From NCBI GenBank assembly GCA_033725935.1, contig MU867076.1, forward strand, positions 496,001 through 560,000: a stretch of DNA of 64,000 nucleotides, given 5' to 3'. This stretch comes from Cladorrhinum sp. PSN259. Lineage: Eukaryota; Ascomycota; Sordariomycetes; Sordariales; Podosporaceae. Positions 12,993-23,668 of this stretch are shown piece after piece; positions within the stretch are counted from its first letter, which is position 1, and each line of letters opens with the position of its first letter. A model generated the notes under the pieces. That model did not search any database. It was not told the origin of the DNA and saw nothing but the letters and a program-made list of their open reading frames with translations. Made by a program: the position numbers and the translations under genes.

Positions 12993-13739
12993 CTAACCAT
13001 TTCCATCCCCCCTCTTCCCACCTCCTCCTCCACTGCCCCCAACCAGCAACATCCCGACCCCGAGCGGCACCCCCAGAAAAAACGGCAGCGCGGGGTTGTA
13101 CGGACTGGCCATCAACGTGATTGCGTACGTCTGGTTGACTTGGTTCTTGGTGGCGCCACTACCGTGACCCGCCTGAGGATTATCAGTTCCTCCTCCTCTT
13201 TGTCGTGGTGGTATCGGCGCTCTGGCATTTTGTCCTTGTCTTGGTGGGAACGAACGCTGGGGAGCTGACTGCTGGGGAGTCTCCCTGCTACTTCCGTTTC
13301 TCATATTTCTTGTGTTGCCACTGGTAATATTTCTTGACTGGAATAGAGACGATCGGTTTTGTGGGGTAGACTGGGATGTAGGAAAAGTCCGCGTCGGTGC
13401 GGTCTGTTGCGGTGTTGGTCTTTGAGTCTGTTGGTTCTGTCGAGTGCGTAAAGGGGCAGGACGGAGCGAGTCCCGAGGGTTGGTACTAGTATTGGCCGGG
13501 AAGATAGTACGTTCGGGAGCTGATTGTTGGGGTGTTGGTCTTGAGGAGGAGGGACGGAGGGTTATTCTCGCGGGATTCAAGCCAGTGGTGGATGTGGTGT
13601 TTGAGCGGAGGGGAGTGTCGGCGCTTGGTCTTTTGAACGGTGGAACAGCATCACTTGGTCTGCGTGACGGAGGCGGAAATGCTGAACTTCCTGGCCTGGG
13701 ATTGGTAGAGTTTGATCGACGGGGAGCAGACGAAGACAT
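12993..13739 (-). CDS. Low-complexity basic protein with three TPQQ(S/T)AP repeats and hydrophobic C-terminus
   Basis: This is an unrecognised, single-exon, 248-residue protein. The ATG at 13739 has a good context (ACACC before it); the frame extends upstream only through a TTG codon. Residues 1-65 are Ser/Pro/Arg-rich. A motif R-x-TPQQ-(S/T)-AP-x-R-(T/S)-(x)FP recurs at about 67-81, 107-120 and 152-165, separated by roughly 30-45 residues of Ser/Asn/Gln-rich sequence. The C-terminal 204-235 is hydrophobic (TLMASPYNPALPFFLG, GVGMLLVGG) and could anchor the protein, followed by a Gly-rich tail. The product is very basic. Function unknown; an RNA-binding or membrane-tethered disordered protein is possible. 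Coding status rests on the repeat conservation and open frame. Confidence 0.6.
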   Translation of the reverse strand: MSSSAPRRSNSTNPRPGSSAFPPPSRRPSDAVPPFKRPSADTPLRSNTTSTTGLNPARITLRPSSSRPTPQQSAPERTIFPANTSTNPRDSLRPAPLRTRQNQQTQRPTPQQTAPTRTFPTSQSTPQNRSSLFQSRNITSGNTRNMRNGSSRETPQQSAPQRSFPPRQGQNARAPIPPRQRGGGTDNPQAGHGSGATKNQVNQTYAITLMASPYNPALPFFLGVPLGVGMLLVGGSGGGGGKRGDGNG

Positions 13740-14395
13740 GGTGTATAGATATGGTCTGGTCAATCTATAAGCTGAGAGAGAATGATTTGGATTATTTTCT
13801 GGACGATATCTACAGAAATAAAAAGTGTCAAAGTCGTCTTCTTATGTGTCCCGGAACAGACGGCGAATGTTGAATAAAGCTATCGTTCGATAAGAAGCTT
13901 GATGCGATTCAGGGGAAGTTTCAATACCCCTGACTGCACGGATAAACGTACGATTGGCAACAACTCCTGCAGTTGGCACAGCACGTTTTGGACTTTCAAA
14001 ATGACAGCTTAATTGCTCCTTCAATACCACAAAACACTTAAATTCCAGATTTACAAAAAATCTGGATGGTTTGCACATATATCTTGTCGATTGATGGCTC
14101 TTTTCGAAGTTGAAAGTGACGACTCAGGGGTCCCCTCTACGAATTTAAATGCGGATGAGATGGGATAAACCTGATACACCACCCATTAAATCAGACCAAA
14201 ATGAACACAGCTGGAAGTTGAAGATGCAAGGAGTGAAATTCTGAATTGAACGAATTAAACTGTCTCTAACCCATGATGATCCATCAAATGTTCTCAAAAA
14301 TGAGAGTAGAAAAAGACAAAATTGCTGTTCTAGCTGCCAATCAGATAAACCTCCAAAACTGCCAAGCATAACCCCAACCTAAGAAAAGAATTCCA

Positions 14396-14435
<40 letters not shown>

Positions 14436-14517
14436 GCAAGATTGCGGGGTATCAAGGAATGTTGATTGTGGTGAACGTGAAAAAAATGTGAAAGCAATGT
14501 TTGCTATTGGATGAAAT
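13740..14517. other. Intergenic between two minus-strand genes
   Basis: This is AT-rich sequence without a credible gene. It contains the promoter of the repeat protein and the trailer of the metallothionein gene, including a (TTG)n microsatellite. Confidence 0.6.
14397..14436. repeat. (TTG)n microsatellite
   Basis: About 13 uninterrupted TTG units lie roughly 80 bp beyond the stop codon of the metallothionein gene, so they are likely in or next to its 3' untranslated region (as CAA on the sense strand). Confidence 0.95.
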
Positions 14518-14682
14518 TTACTTGCAGTCACTGCAGTCGCCTATGAAAAGATGTAAAGTCAGTATTCGGATTACAGGGAAAAGAGGGTGGTGATGGTGAT
14601 GGTGGAAAGTGGGGTGTCACATACAGCCAGAGCCGCAGGTGCATTTGCCAGTAGCGCCGCCGCATCCACAGTTGCCAGTCAT
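14518..14682 (-). CDS. cmt: Copper metallothionein, 26 residues, split by one intron
   Basis: This is a cytosolic metal-binding peptide that buffers copper through Cys-thiolate clusters. Exon 1 (14682-14625) encodes MTGNCGCGGATGKCTCGSG plus one base. The intron is 14624-14541 (84 bp, GTATGT...CATAG). Exon 2 (14540-14518) completes a Cys codon and adds DCSDCK and a stop. The joined peptide has seven Cys in the pattern C-x-C-x6-C-x-C-x3-C-x-C-x2-C. The Neurospora crassa metallothionein has the same seven-Cys order with x5 in the first gap and is also 26 residues with one intron. There are no aromatic residues, as expected. Neither exon is visible as a normal open reading frame, so the gene is easily missed. 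A TATA box lies about 135 bp upstream of the ATG. Unspliced translation gives an unrelated His/Pro-rich sequence in another frame. Confidence 0.92.
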
Positions 14683-15919
14683 GTTGATGATTGTTGTTGT
14701 TGTTTTTGTTATGTGTGAACAAAGGATTGTGATGTTTGAGGTATTGCTTGATGATGTTTGAAGCTGATGATGAAAGAAAAGAGAATGTGAGTTTGAGGGG
14801 GGGACTCGGGGCTTACTTATACCCTTTTCCCCGTCATGGAAATGCCCCCGAATCTGGATGGACGGGCTGCTACTTCACTTGCATCTTGCCTGGCTGCATG
14901 TCACTTGCGCGCTTTGTGCGGCGGGCCCCTTTTGGATACCGTCAGGTGAGTGCGTCTTTTGTGCGTCGTTTGTATACCGTACCTGGCCGAGTTGGTGTGA
15001 AGAATGCGGATCTCGCCTCCCAAAAGGTCTTGGCCTTGGCCGTGGACGACCCCACCTCAACTGGGCAACTCTACACTAAACATGTCATCCGATGCAATAT
15101 GCGATGTCAGCGTCAGGCACAGAAAATAAAAGATGAAATTTTATTGGATGAACATGTTAATGAGAGGGTAATGATATCTCTTGATGTCAAGTGTGGCACG
15201 CTGAAGAAGATGATGTCTGGTTGAGACCCCAGAAACCCCACGCTGATTTGAAAGCGGGGCAACCATCGTCAATCTTACAGGGATCAGCAAAGGCCCTGGT
15301 CGCTGATTGGGTCTCGCCTGCGTCATCTCGGGCAACTTTTCTTTTGGACCCCCGGCACTTGCGATGTTTGTGCGTGAACCTCGTCCAGTCGATGGGTTCC
15401 AAGGGATGACAGACACGACAAATTTGGGAGGGCTCAAGGTCTGTTGACCGAATTCTTAGGCAATACCGAGGAGATCCATCATATTCCACCGCGTTCTGCA
15501 GATGCTGTGCAGCTCGTTCGATGAGTTAGTTCCGTGGGACTATCGGAGTTATTACTGCCTTCTTGTAGTTGCCTTCGACTCCTTGTGCCGCCTTCCGACT
15601 TCTTGACCGCAACTCTCTTCCGTCACCATTTGCATTCCACTGAGACTTATGCAACTTGAGCCGGAGGAACAGTCCGGGGCAAGAGGATCCACTCCGCACA
15701 AATCGCGGCCATCCCGATCTGTTTCGGTCGTAAAAGTGGAAACCACCGGGTTTTGTGTCGATGGGCATTCGGCGCTCAAACGTCACCGTAGCTGAATTCC
15801 GCGGTACGGTGCTGTGAATGTGCATGCTATATGTCATATTTCATCCATCCATTCTCTTTGACATGATAATCTATTTGTCGTGTATATCATAGGTGCAGAC
15901 CGCTCTCTATGTGTATCCT
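14683..15919. other. Intergenic, metallothionein promoter and unassigned DNA
   Basis: The first 150-300 bp are promoter and leader of the minus-strand metallothionein gene. An open frame on the plus strand over this promoter (14736-15224) lacks domain-like sequence and is not called. The rest, to the 3' end of the PXB gene, shows nothing I can support. Confidence 0.55.
14816..14823 (-). promoter_or_regulatory. TATA box of the metallothionein gene
   Basis: On the minus strand the sequence reads GGTATAAG, about 135 bp before the start codon. This fits a roughly 100-nt leader. The leader is rich in CAA/AAC triplets. I did not find a convincing Ace1/Cuf1-type copper element nearby by eye. Confidence 0.6.
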
Positions 15920-18221
15920 CTAGCTCACGCTCCCGACAACCTTTCCTTCATGCTTCACACTCCCCATTTCTGTTACAGGAACCTTGAACCTCTCATCCTC
16001 CTTCAACAGATCCCCCAACAGCTCTCTAAACCCACATCCTAGAGCCTCAACCACAGCACTCACATCAGGAGCTTCCGGTCCTTCTTCCTCCTTCACAAAC
16101 TCCCTCACCACCAAGTCTTTGCCTTTTCTCACCAATCCACCAGGTAGAGGCCCAATGAGCGTCTCACCCAGCAAGTCCTGCCACTTTGCCATAAAGATTC
16201 CTGGTCCGCCAATCGAACCCGGGTTTTTACCTTTGTCAGACTTCATGTTATCCAAAATCGTTTGAATCCTGCTGTGTGATAGTTCTTCGAGCTCCGACAG
16301 ATACTTGGCGTGCTTGTCAACAATAGGGATGACAGCTTCCCTATTGGATGCAGGCAACGACGTAAACAGGTGCTGGAGATTACTACTGAGAGCACCTGCC
16401 GCCTTTGTCTTTTCTTTTTCAGAAGAAAACGTCGACTTTTTGTTTTGTCGAAACACTTTGATGGCCTCGTGCGCCCATACTCTAAACTCTTCTGTAAGGT
16501 CAGGACACTTGCTAGCAACCTGGTGAAGCCAGTTATACAGTAAATGCTTGTTCTTCTGAAGCAGGAGTACGTAGTCCTCCACTGAGGCAGGGTTCTTGGG
16601 AGTTGTAGTTGGTGGCAGAATGGATTCAGGTTTTGATGATAGGAGGCCACCAGTCCAGCTGCTCAAGAGACTGGACGAAGCGGAAGTAGGCTTCGCATTG
16701 GCTGTACTGCTTCCCTTTCCGACATTGATCAAGTCAGTGAGAAAGACCTCGGCTGCCGCGACGTACTCTCGGAGATCGATATTTTCGTGAATGGCTCGAA
16801 TTATATGCTCAAAGGTGGACACGAAATCTTTGATTGCTTGGGTGAAGAGGTCCGGATTCTGACGACAGAGTGCATTGGGTATTTCTTCACGGTCCCGGAT
16901 GTTGAGAAGGGTTGAATAGTACTGGTATAGTTGGTTGTGCTGTTTGTCGGTGAGTGAGGCCAACAGTTTTGGATCAGACTGGCGAAGAATTTCCGTAACC
17001 ATTGAGGTCTTGTCATGAAGACTCTTGCGACGAGCTTCATCGTGGTCTTTCTTTGATTTTTTCTCAATAAAGTCCTTGATGGCCGACAGCTGCGCTTTGG
17101 TTGGTGCTGAGCCACCTTTGGCTTTTTCAATCTTATCAACAGTCTTTCGTGATTCGGTACTATCCCAGTAGAGAACAAGCGAAATGATTCTGGAAAGAAT
17201 TAGCAATATTCCCGATAAGAGTCTTTGTTCACAAACCTCTGTAATAAGTTCATGCCATCGTCGGCATTCGAAGTGAGCCCGACCCAGTTGGAGATGGCAC
17301 CAACGCCCACCTTTGCCAAGAGCAACCTCACCATACCATTGAGCATAGTTGCCGCATTTCCAATACGAAGGGTTTGCTTGATCATGGAATAGGGTAATAA
17401 CTTGTGGACACTCTCCAAGAGCTTCAATAAATACGGTCCTTCTGGAGAGAGCACAAACACATGATGCAGCAAGGTCGCGATACTAAACAAAAGTCAACAA
17501 CCACCTATTTTACAGTTTCCGATACAACTTACTGAATTATGGTATAATCTGCAGCAGCCTGGACGCAAGGTGAGTGCTCCTCCAAGGTCTCGTGCTCTGC
17601 CGCGCACTTGAAGAGCTCATCAATCAGGTCTCCATACAAAAGCTCATGCAACCCATCCTCCCAGGCACGGATCAAGTCCTCAGCTTGTGATATGTCATAC
17701 TTTGCCTTCAAATCGCGCTTCTCACCCCTTTCAACTCCACCCAGAATGCCTCTAGATACAGCCTCATGGATGGACGATGCAGCGGTGGCCAGAATCTTTC
17801 TAGTACCCAGAGACCCCTTGTCGTAGCTCTCTGAAAGTTCTGCCTCTGCAAGCTTCTCCAAAATTCCCTGGAACCTGACATGCCAGAACTCTGGGGGGAG
17901 ATCTCGAACGCCAGGAAAGGATATCAGGATGCTTCGGAAGAGTCCAGCTAGTAACGGTGCCGATGATTTTGTGGAATATGTTGGTGTGCCGTCGGAACAA
18001 TGATGGGCAAAAGGGTAGCCATACGATGAAATCGTCGATGGTTCCTTGAAACTTTCTACCTCTGCATATGTCTCGTGGTGGGTGAGTATGTCAAATAGGG
18101 CGTGAAGTTGTGCCGAGGACAAAGTATCGGGTGGGTTGTGTGTAGCGTTGTTGACAGTTTGTGACTGACCGGGACTTTGAGTTTGTGGCTCCTGTCGATG
18201 GCCCTCTTGCTGATGTTCCAT
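15920..18221 (-). CDS. PXB / DUF3818 protein without an evident PX domain
   Basis: Related fungal proteins, including yeast Lec1 (YPR097W), carry PXB, PX and DUF3818 regions and act in lipid distribution at membranes. Three exons (18221-17533, 17482-17237, 17189-15920; introns of 50 and 47 bp) give 734 residues. Residues 35-230 match PXB (ALFDILTHHETYAEVESFK, ELSESYDKGSLGTRKILATA, RGILGG). From about 232 the DUF3818 part follows (LLHHVF, LLESVHKLLPY, MVRLLLAKVGVG, GMNLLQRIISLVLYW). A second helical DUF3818 part covers about 370-734. I see no PX signature (RRYxxF/L, PPK) between or after these blocks. Both splice joins restore conserved sequence (for example LLQR-IISLVL), so the model is strong. 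Either the PX domain is absent in this paralogue, or it is very divergent. Confidence 0.85.
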
Positions 18222-19638
18222 GGCCGGAAAAAGGGGGTGGGAGTTTGGTGTGATCTAGAGAAGGCCGAGCGGTGAGGCTAAGTGTGTGCAGGTAGGTGTT
18301 TGTATGACAAAATTGGGAGGCCAAAATTATTAAGCCATTCATGTGACAGGGGTCAGTTTTGTTGGCGGTTCCTGAATTCTATTTAGGGCGTGCGGATTGA
18401 CGTCAGATGCGAAAGCAGATTTGAGATGCGGCAGACATGAGCCAAGCATCTGAAAGGGCGGGCATCAGTCCCCAAAATCCAAGGGAATATGCACGATTCA
18501 TGAAGCGAGTTATAAGCGATGCGAATCAGGTCGAGAGAAGTGCGAGTGATGATGCCGAGACGTTCTAGAACGCATTCGGTAGGGCCCTGGATACCTGCCA
18601 ATTAATCCTTGTGAGAGGTGGCATTTGCAGGCGGTGAAAGGAACGGAATTTGTTGTCAGAATGCAGAAAACCTTCAGTAGATAAATCTGTGATTGGAGAT
18701 TTCTTGGCCTTTCTAATTCAGTCTGAGTTTTCTCTAACTTCATGCGCATTGAGCAGAGGAAGGCGCGAAATGGGGGCAAGTGACGGGAAGGGAAATTGCT
18801 TTATAAACCCTAACCCTTTCCCCAATGCTTCTTTAGATCACGTCTTCCAAACTCTATCTTCCATCTTCCCAGCTGCCATCAACGACAAATATACCAAACA
18901 AAAATTCGATGTCCCAGGAAGTTACGCTAAACAGATGCATATCAAGTGATATGCCGATGAACCATCTCTTCGGACGCAGTTCCGTTCCATATTTACGACG
19001 GGCGGCCATCGGTATTCGGGATGACCAACCTCAGGTCGAAATGCATCATCAAAAGTCGAGATCCCAGCGTTGCCATGGTGTGAGCTAGGTGACAAATACT
19101 GGAGGGTTTGATCCCGGAGTTGGTGAAAGTAGACGGTCAGTGATTTAGCGCTGAACTGTCGCTCTCCCGCCAGCCGTAACGGGGTGGATGACACTTCGCT
19201 CAAACCTTCAACCACCACGCCAATGTCATCATGCATAGGGGTTACGAGTCTAGCGAAAGACGAAAAACGATAGGATATCGAACGGTCCATTGAACCGGTT
19301 ATGCGCACAGCCAACTTATCTGTCTTCCTGCCCCCCCGAGAGCCTCCGGCGATCAGGCGAGTGTCTGTCAAACCACCAAGCCGGGCAAATGTTCAACCCG
19401 CCATTCACCTTCTCGGATCAGGCGGCTCAAATTCGATCTCAATTTGGTATTCAGCTGCTATTTACCTAGTCAGTCGAAGATGGCTTGGTTTGGGCACTGC
19501 ATGGTTGGGAATGTTGTGTGGCGACGCAACCGGCGAGCAACCCCTTTTGGTCACGGTGCCTATTTAACATTCCCTCCCTTCGGCTTCAGTTAGCAGCAAA
19601 CCTCCATCAGTATCTCTACTGCGAGAAGCACAAACATC
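18222..19638. other. Divergent intergenic region (PXB gene / multicopper oxidase)
   Basis: This 1.4-kb region separates two divergently transcribed genes. A TATA box fused to a telobox lies at 18802-18816 and is listed separately. A TATTTAA box at 19561-19567 sits 72 bp before the oxidase ATG and is probably its core promoter. No gene is supported here. Confidence 0.6.
18802..18816 (+). promoter_or_regulatory. TATAAA overlapping a telobox (AAACCCTAACCC)
   Basis: TATAAA runs directly into CCCTAACCC. The AACCCTAA telobox is a known Tbf1-type element in fungal ribosomal-protein and snoRNA promoters. Nothing obviously translated follows within several hundred bases, so a noncoding transcript on the plus strand is possible but unproven. 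Confidence 0.4.
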
Positions 19639-21727
19639 ATGAGACCAAGCGCAGTATCCTTCTCGATACTGGGGGCTTTGCTCCCAGCAGCCCTAGCAGG
19701 ACAGATTGTCACACACGACAGCAGTTTTGCACCAGATCTGATCCTCAGAGTAACTGTTGGTGAAGTGCCATCAGCGTGCGAGAGCCGTACCAATATCATC
19801 GTCAATGGAACATCACCGGGGCCGGCATTACACATCCCTCCAGGGAAATCCACATGGATTCGGGTATACAATGACATGGATGACCAGAATCTCACCATGG
19901 TGAGTCCACACCAACAAACTCTTCAGAGGTCATGGTTGCTAACAGACTTTTAGCATTGGCATGGGTTGACCCAAAGACTGGCCCCCTTTGCTGATGGTAC
20001 CCCTCAAGCCTCACAATGGCCCATTCCACCAGGCCACTTCTTTGACTACGAGATTGCCGTCATGAATGATGATGCTGGAACATACTACTACCACTCTCAT
20101 GTTATGATGCAATCATTATCTTGCACCGGCCCTTTGATCGTGGATGACTGCGGAGTTTCCCCTTACGAGTATGACGACGAGCGGATTTTTCTCTTCCAGG
20201 ACTTCTTCTCCAAAAGCGACGAAGAGATGGAAAACGGCATTATGGGAGTTCCATTTACCTGGACCGGCGAGACACACGGTATTGCTCTGAATGGTAAAGG
20301 TGTAGCCACTGGCCACACGGCCGTCCCTGGCCCTCCCGGTGGAGGCAGAGGCTTCTTTGGTGGTCGAACTGGCGTTACCTCGGACAACCCGCTCAAGGGT
20401 ATCGGAGGGCATGTCCGCAGCTGTGATGAACAGGACCCGTCAAATAGGGAGCAGGTCTTTGCCTCTACCGATTGCACCCTCCCCGTCATTGACGTTGATC
20501 CCGGCAAGACGTACCGGTTCCGCTTGATCGGAGCCACTGGGCTCTCGTTCCTCTCTTTTGGGTTCGAAGACCATCCTGATCTCAAAATTGTCCAAGTCGA
20601 CGGCAGCGAGTATAACGTTCCTGTCACGACCGGCCATATTCAGCTCGGTGCAGGACAACGCTTTGATCTGCTCTTCAAAACGAAGACCACAGATGAGCTG
20701 GCTGCAACTGGTAACAAGTCGACCTTCTTCATTCAGTTCGAGACAAGAGGACGTGGGGAAATCTATCGCGGATTCGGTGTGTTGCGGTACAGCCAGCACG
20801 TGGAGGTCCCTGCCGCACCTGCCAACTCCGTTGTCGACCTTCCTGCCAATGTGACTGATTGGCTCGAGTACACCTTCCAGCCTCTCTACCCCGAGACTAA
20901 CAAAGCACCAACCACCGAGGAAGTCACCCGCCGCATCATAATCAACAGCGTACAGAGGATTGATGAGAAGTCTGGGCAGATTGTCTGGGAGTTTAACGGC
21001 CTGCCTTGGACCGAGTTCACCTACCACAGCCCTATCCTCGTTGATATTTACCAAAAGGGCGCGGAAGCCGTACCAGACTACGATGCCGCTGTCAACAACG
21101 GCGGCTGGGACCCCAAGACCAAGGCTTTTGCAGCAAAGGTTGGCGAGGTTCTCGAGATTGTGTTTCAGAATACTGGCTCAGAAGTCAACGGCGGGGTCGA
21201 GACGCATCCCTTTCATGCTCACAGCAAGCATTATTATGACATTGGTAGCGGGCCAGGCAAGTATGATGCAGACGCCAACAATGAGAGACTGGCAAAGTCG
21301 GGCTATAGACCTGTCAAGAGAGATACGACGATGCTTTTCGCTTACGACAGCACAGCTGCTCCCGGTGAGCCGGCCGGTTGGAGAGCATGGAGGACGAGAG
21401 TTACCGACGCGGGTGTGTGGATGATTCACTGCCATATTCTGGCGCACATGATGATGGGTAAGTTTGAGATGGCTCCTTCTTTCGCTGTGACTTCCGCTTT
21501 TTGCTAACTTGGCGCTAACTTCAGGGATGCAATCTGTCTGGGTCATGGGGGACGCTGACCAGATCCAAAAAATCCCATTGACTGCAAGCGTGGGCTATTT
21601 CTCGTATGGCGGCAACGTCTACGGGAATGTCACCCATTCCCCCACAGTTTACCAATACTTTGATGGGTCGGATAAGTGTGGTGCTGATGCCAGATCTGAG
21701 AGCCACAAGCGTCGTGTTGTCGTCTAA
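19639..21727 (+). CDS. Secreted multicopper oxidase (ascorbate-oxidase/laccase-like)
   Basis: This enzyme would couple one-electron oxidation of a substrate to reduction of O2 to water outside the cell. Exons 19639-19899, 19954-21457 and 21525-21727 (introns 54 and 67 bp) give 655 residues. Residues 1-21 form a signal peptide (VSFSILGALLPAALA). All four copper motifs are intact: HWHG at 88-91, HSH at 134-136, HPFHAH at 505-510, and HCHILAH at 579-585. The residue ten after Cys580 is Met590, so the type-1 copper should have a Met axial ligand. The first intron ends exactly at HWHG, and the second splits the last copper motif just before GM. The L2 region (GTYYYHSHVMMQ) is unlike classical laccases and closer to fungal ascorbate-oxidase-like enzymes. 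The C-terminus ends in a basic SHKRRVVV. The substrate cannot be told. Confidence 0.9.
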
Positions 21728-22284
21728 GGGAGGGCCCAAAATGGCAAAGGCGTGATGCTTCTCAAATTCGGTTCGGGATTGATACCCGATTGCCTCTAGA
21801 TCAAAGGAGTTTTTAAAAGGGGGGTCGCATTTTCGTTCTACTTTTTTGTCTTGTTTTGCTTTTCTTATTTCAACCGTCGTTCTGTGTAACACACCGTGAA
21901 TACGAGAAATTATTCTTCCTGTTTAAACCATCCCGAAGCTCCCCGTGACGGTTCGTTGGTTTGGTGGATCAGGGGCAAAAGTAGTAACAATCCACCGGCG
22001 GGCCCCCTGATGAGTCCTGACTAGCCCCCGGAAGATCTAGTGTTTGACCCGCTCCCAGGCCCTTTTGCTGCCTGGAAAGGCCGACTGGGATTGAAGAACA
22101 AAAGGTCTGGATCACGCTGATCTTGGCTTCTTTTTTTCACCTTCTTTTTTCTCTCCATCATCCAGTTTTTGGGTTGTGTCATTCGTTATTATCTTAATTC
22201 AAGACATCACATTCTTTTACAGAAAAAACAAGTCACTCGTTAGTCACATACACACACACAATTGTTCCCACCACACAATACAAC

Positions 22285-22319
<35 letters not shown>

Positions 22320-22333
22320 CAAAGCAAGAAAAG
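21728..22333. other. Intergenic and leader of GPI-protein gene
   Basis: The region holds the oxidase trailer and the promoter and leader of the next gene. The leader ends in an (AAC)n run. No gene is seen. Confidence 0.6.
22286..22318 (+). repeat. (AAC)n microsatellite in a 5' leader
   Basis: About 11 AAC units end 15 bp before the ATG at 22334, so they are transcribed in the untranslated leader. Length changes here would alter leader length but not the protein. Confidence 0.9.
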
Positions 22334-22966
22334 ATGCATTTCTCAACCCTCCTCCCAACCATCTCCCTCCTCATCCTCTCCGCCTCGGCCAAGACAGACA
22401 TAGGCGGCTGCGTCTCCACCGAGGTGCCCTACATGACGCGTGACACGCTCGTCTACCGTTCGCTGCTCTGGTACGTCCCCGACACGGGAGAGCTCTGCGA
22501 GCTTCTGGACTGCGGCGGAGGACGTGCTCCCCCCAAGACCAACGTCCCCGGTTGTGGGAATTACAAGGGCACCGACACGTACAGTCCTCAGTATTGGACC
22601 GGGTTCAAGGCTGCTGCTACTACTTCTACTGAGCCGGCGGCACCGGTTGCTACTACTACTTCTACTACTACTGCTGGTCCGGCGACGATCTCCCCTTCGA
22701 ATTCGAATACGGGGGGTGCGGTTGTGTCGCCTACTGTTACGAGCAGCGGGACGGCGGGGGGAGTTAAGCAGACTACCTTTGCGACTGTCACGGAGACGAC
22801 GAGTGCTCCTGGGAGTGGAGCCGAGGCTCAGCAGAGTGGAAGCTCGACCAAGACTCAGAGTGAGAAGACGAGCTCGGTTTCCACTGCTGGTGCTGCGCCT
22901 ACGGGGGTGAGGATGATGGGTGTTGTTGCTGGTGTTGCTGCTGCTGGTTGGGCTATTGTTGCTTAA
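22334..22966 (+). CDS. Small secreted, probably GPI-anchored cell-wall protein
   Basis: This is a single-exon protein of 210 residues. Residues 1-19 form a signal peptide (TLLPTISLLILSASA). Residues 20-88 form a compact extracellular domain with five Cys (GGCVSTEVPYMTRD, GELCELLDCGGGRAPP, VPGCGNY), a pattern I associate with small fungal surface proteins but cannot name. Residues 90-185 are a Ser/Thr/Gly/Ala-rich stalk likely to be O-glycosylated. The last 20 residues are hydrophobic (GVVAGVAAAGWAIVA), preceded by small residues suitable for GPI attachment. Codon use shifts from C-ending in the N-terminal domain to T/G-ending in the stalk. It is probably a plasma-membrane or wall protein; no enzymatic motif is seen. 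Confidence 0.8.
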   Translation: MHFSTLLPTISLLILSASAKTDIGGCVSTEVPYMTRDTLVYRSLLWYVPDTGELCELLDCGGGRAPPKTNVPGCGNYKGTDTYSPQYWTGFKAAATTSTEPAAPVATTTSTTTAGPATISPSNSNTGGAVVSPTVTSSGTAGGVKQTTFATVTETTSAPGSGAEAQQSGSSTKTQSEKTSSVSTAGAAPTGVRMMGVVAGVAAAGWAIVA

Positions 22967-23668
22967 GGGGATGGGAGGGAAGATGTTGGATATAAAAGTT
23001 GTAGTAAATAATATTTGGAAAAAGTTGCATTCCGGTTTCCACTGATTTTCGTCTGCCACACGCTAAAATATCTGGGGAACGGGAGCTTGGTTCTTGAAAG
23101 TTTAAAGCTTGGATTTGGTGGAGGCGCTTGGACCCCATAATCCCATCAATTTGGCACGAGCGAGGGCGGTGGCAGCTGGCAGAAATACACGTTTCTGGTT
23201 TAGCTTGGACAGGCCAACCCCTTCCTAATTTTCCATTCCGCCCTCATTCACAGGGCAACGGGGCAACCTGGCACTCAGTGTCCCGAGACACTTGGTTGGC
23301 ATTTGAGCTCTCCACCAACCTAAACAACCCGGAAGCCCCTCTCTGCTCAAACCCAAAACACAACGATCGTCGGAAGCTTCCATGAATAACACAACACACA
23401 CAGTCGCTCGCTTATTATTATTATTCTTCTTCATCCCCGCCATTCTGTCGTGTTATACTTGTGTCGCCTGCAGTCTGTCTGTCGTGCAAAGTTAATTTCG
23501 AGTGACGTGTTCCAGTGGATTTGCACAGAGGTGCCGACCAACCTTTAACTTGCATCGCCCAGGCAGACCTGATTTATCCCTCTCATCTTTTTTGCTTCAA
23601 TCTTACCCAACAACGATCAAGCAAATTTTAAACGGGAGACGGCGACTCGATTGAATTGAATCGACACA
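22967..23668. other. Intergenic, promoter of the coiled-coil gene
   Basis: This is non-coding sequence between two plus-strand genes. CT-rich tracts appear in the last 150 bp before the next ATG. Nothing else is supported. Confidence 0.6.

Noticed and set aside
14736..15224. 162-codon plus-strand frame upstream of the metallothionein
   Set aside because: It covers the metallothionein promoter and TATA box, has poor codon bias and no domain.
22343..23059. 238-codon antisense frame over the GPI-protein gene
   Set aside because: Arg/Ser-rich shadow of a Thr/Ala-rich coding region.
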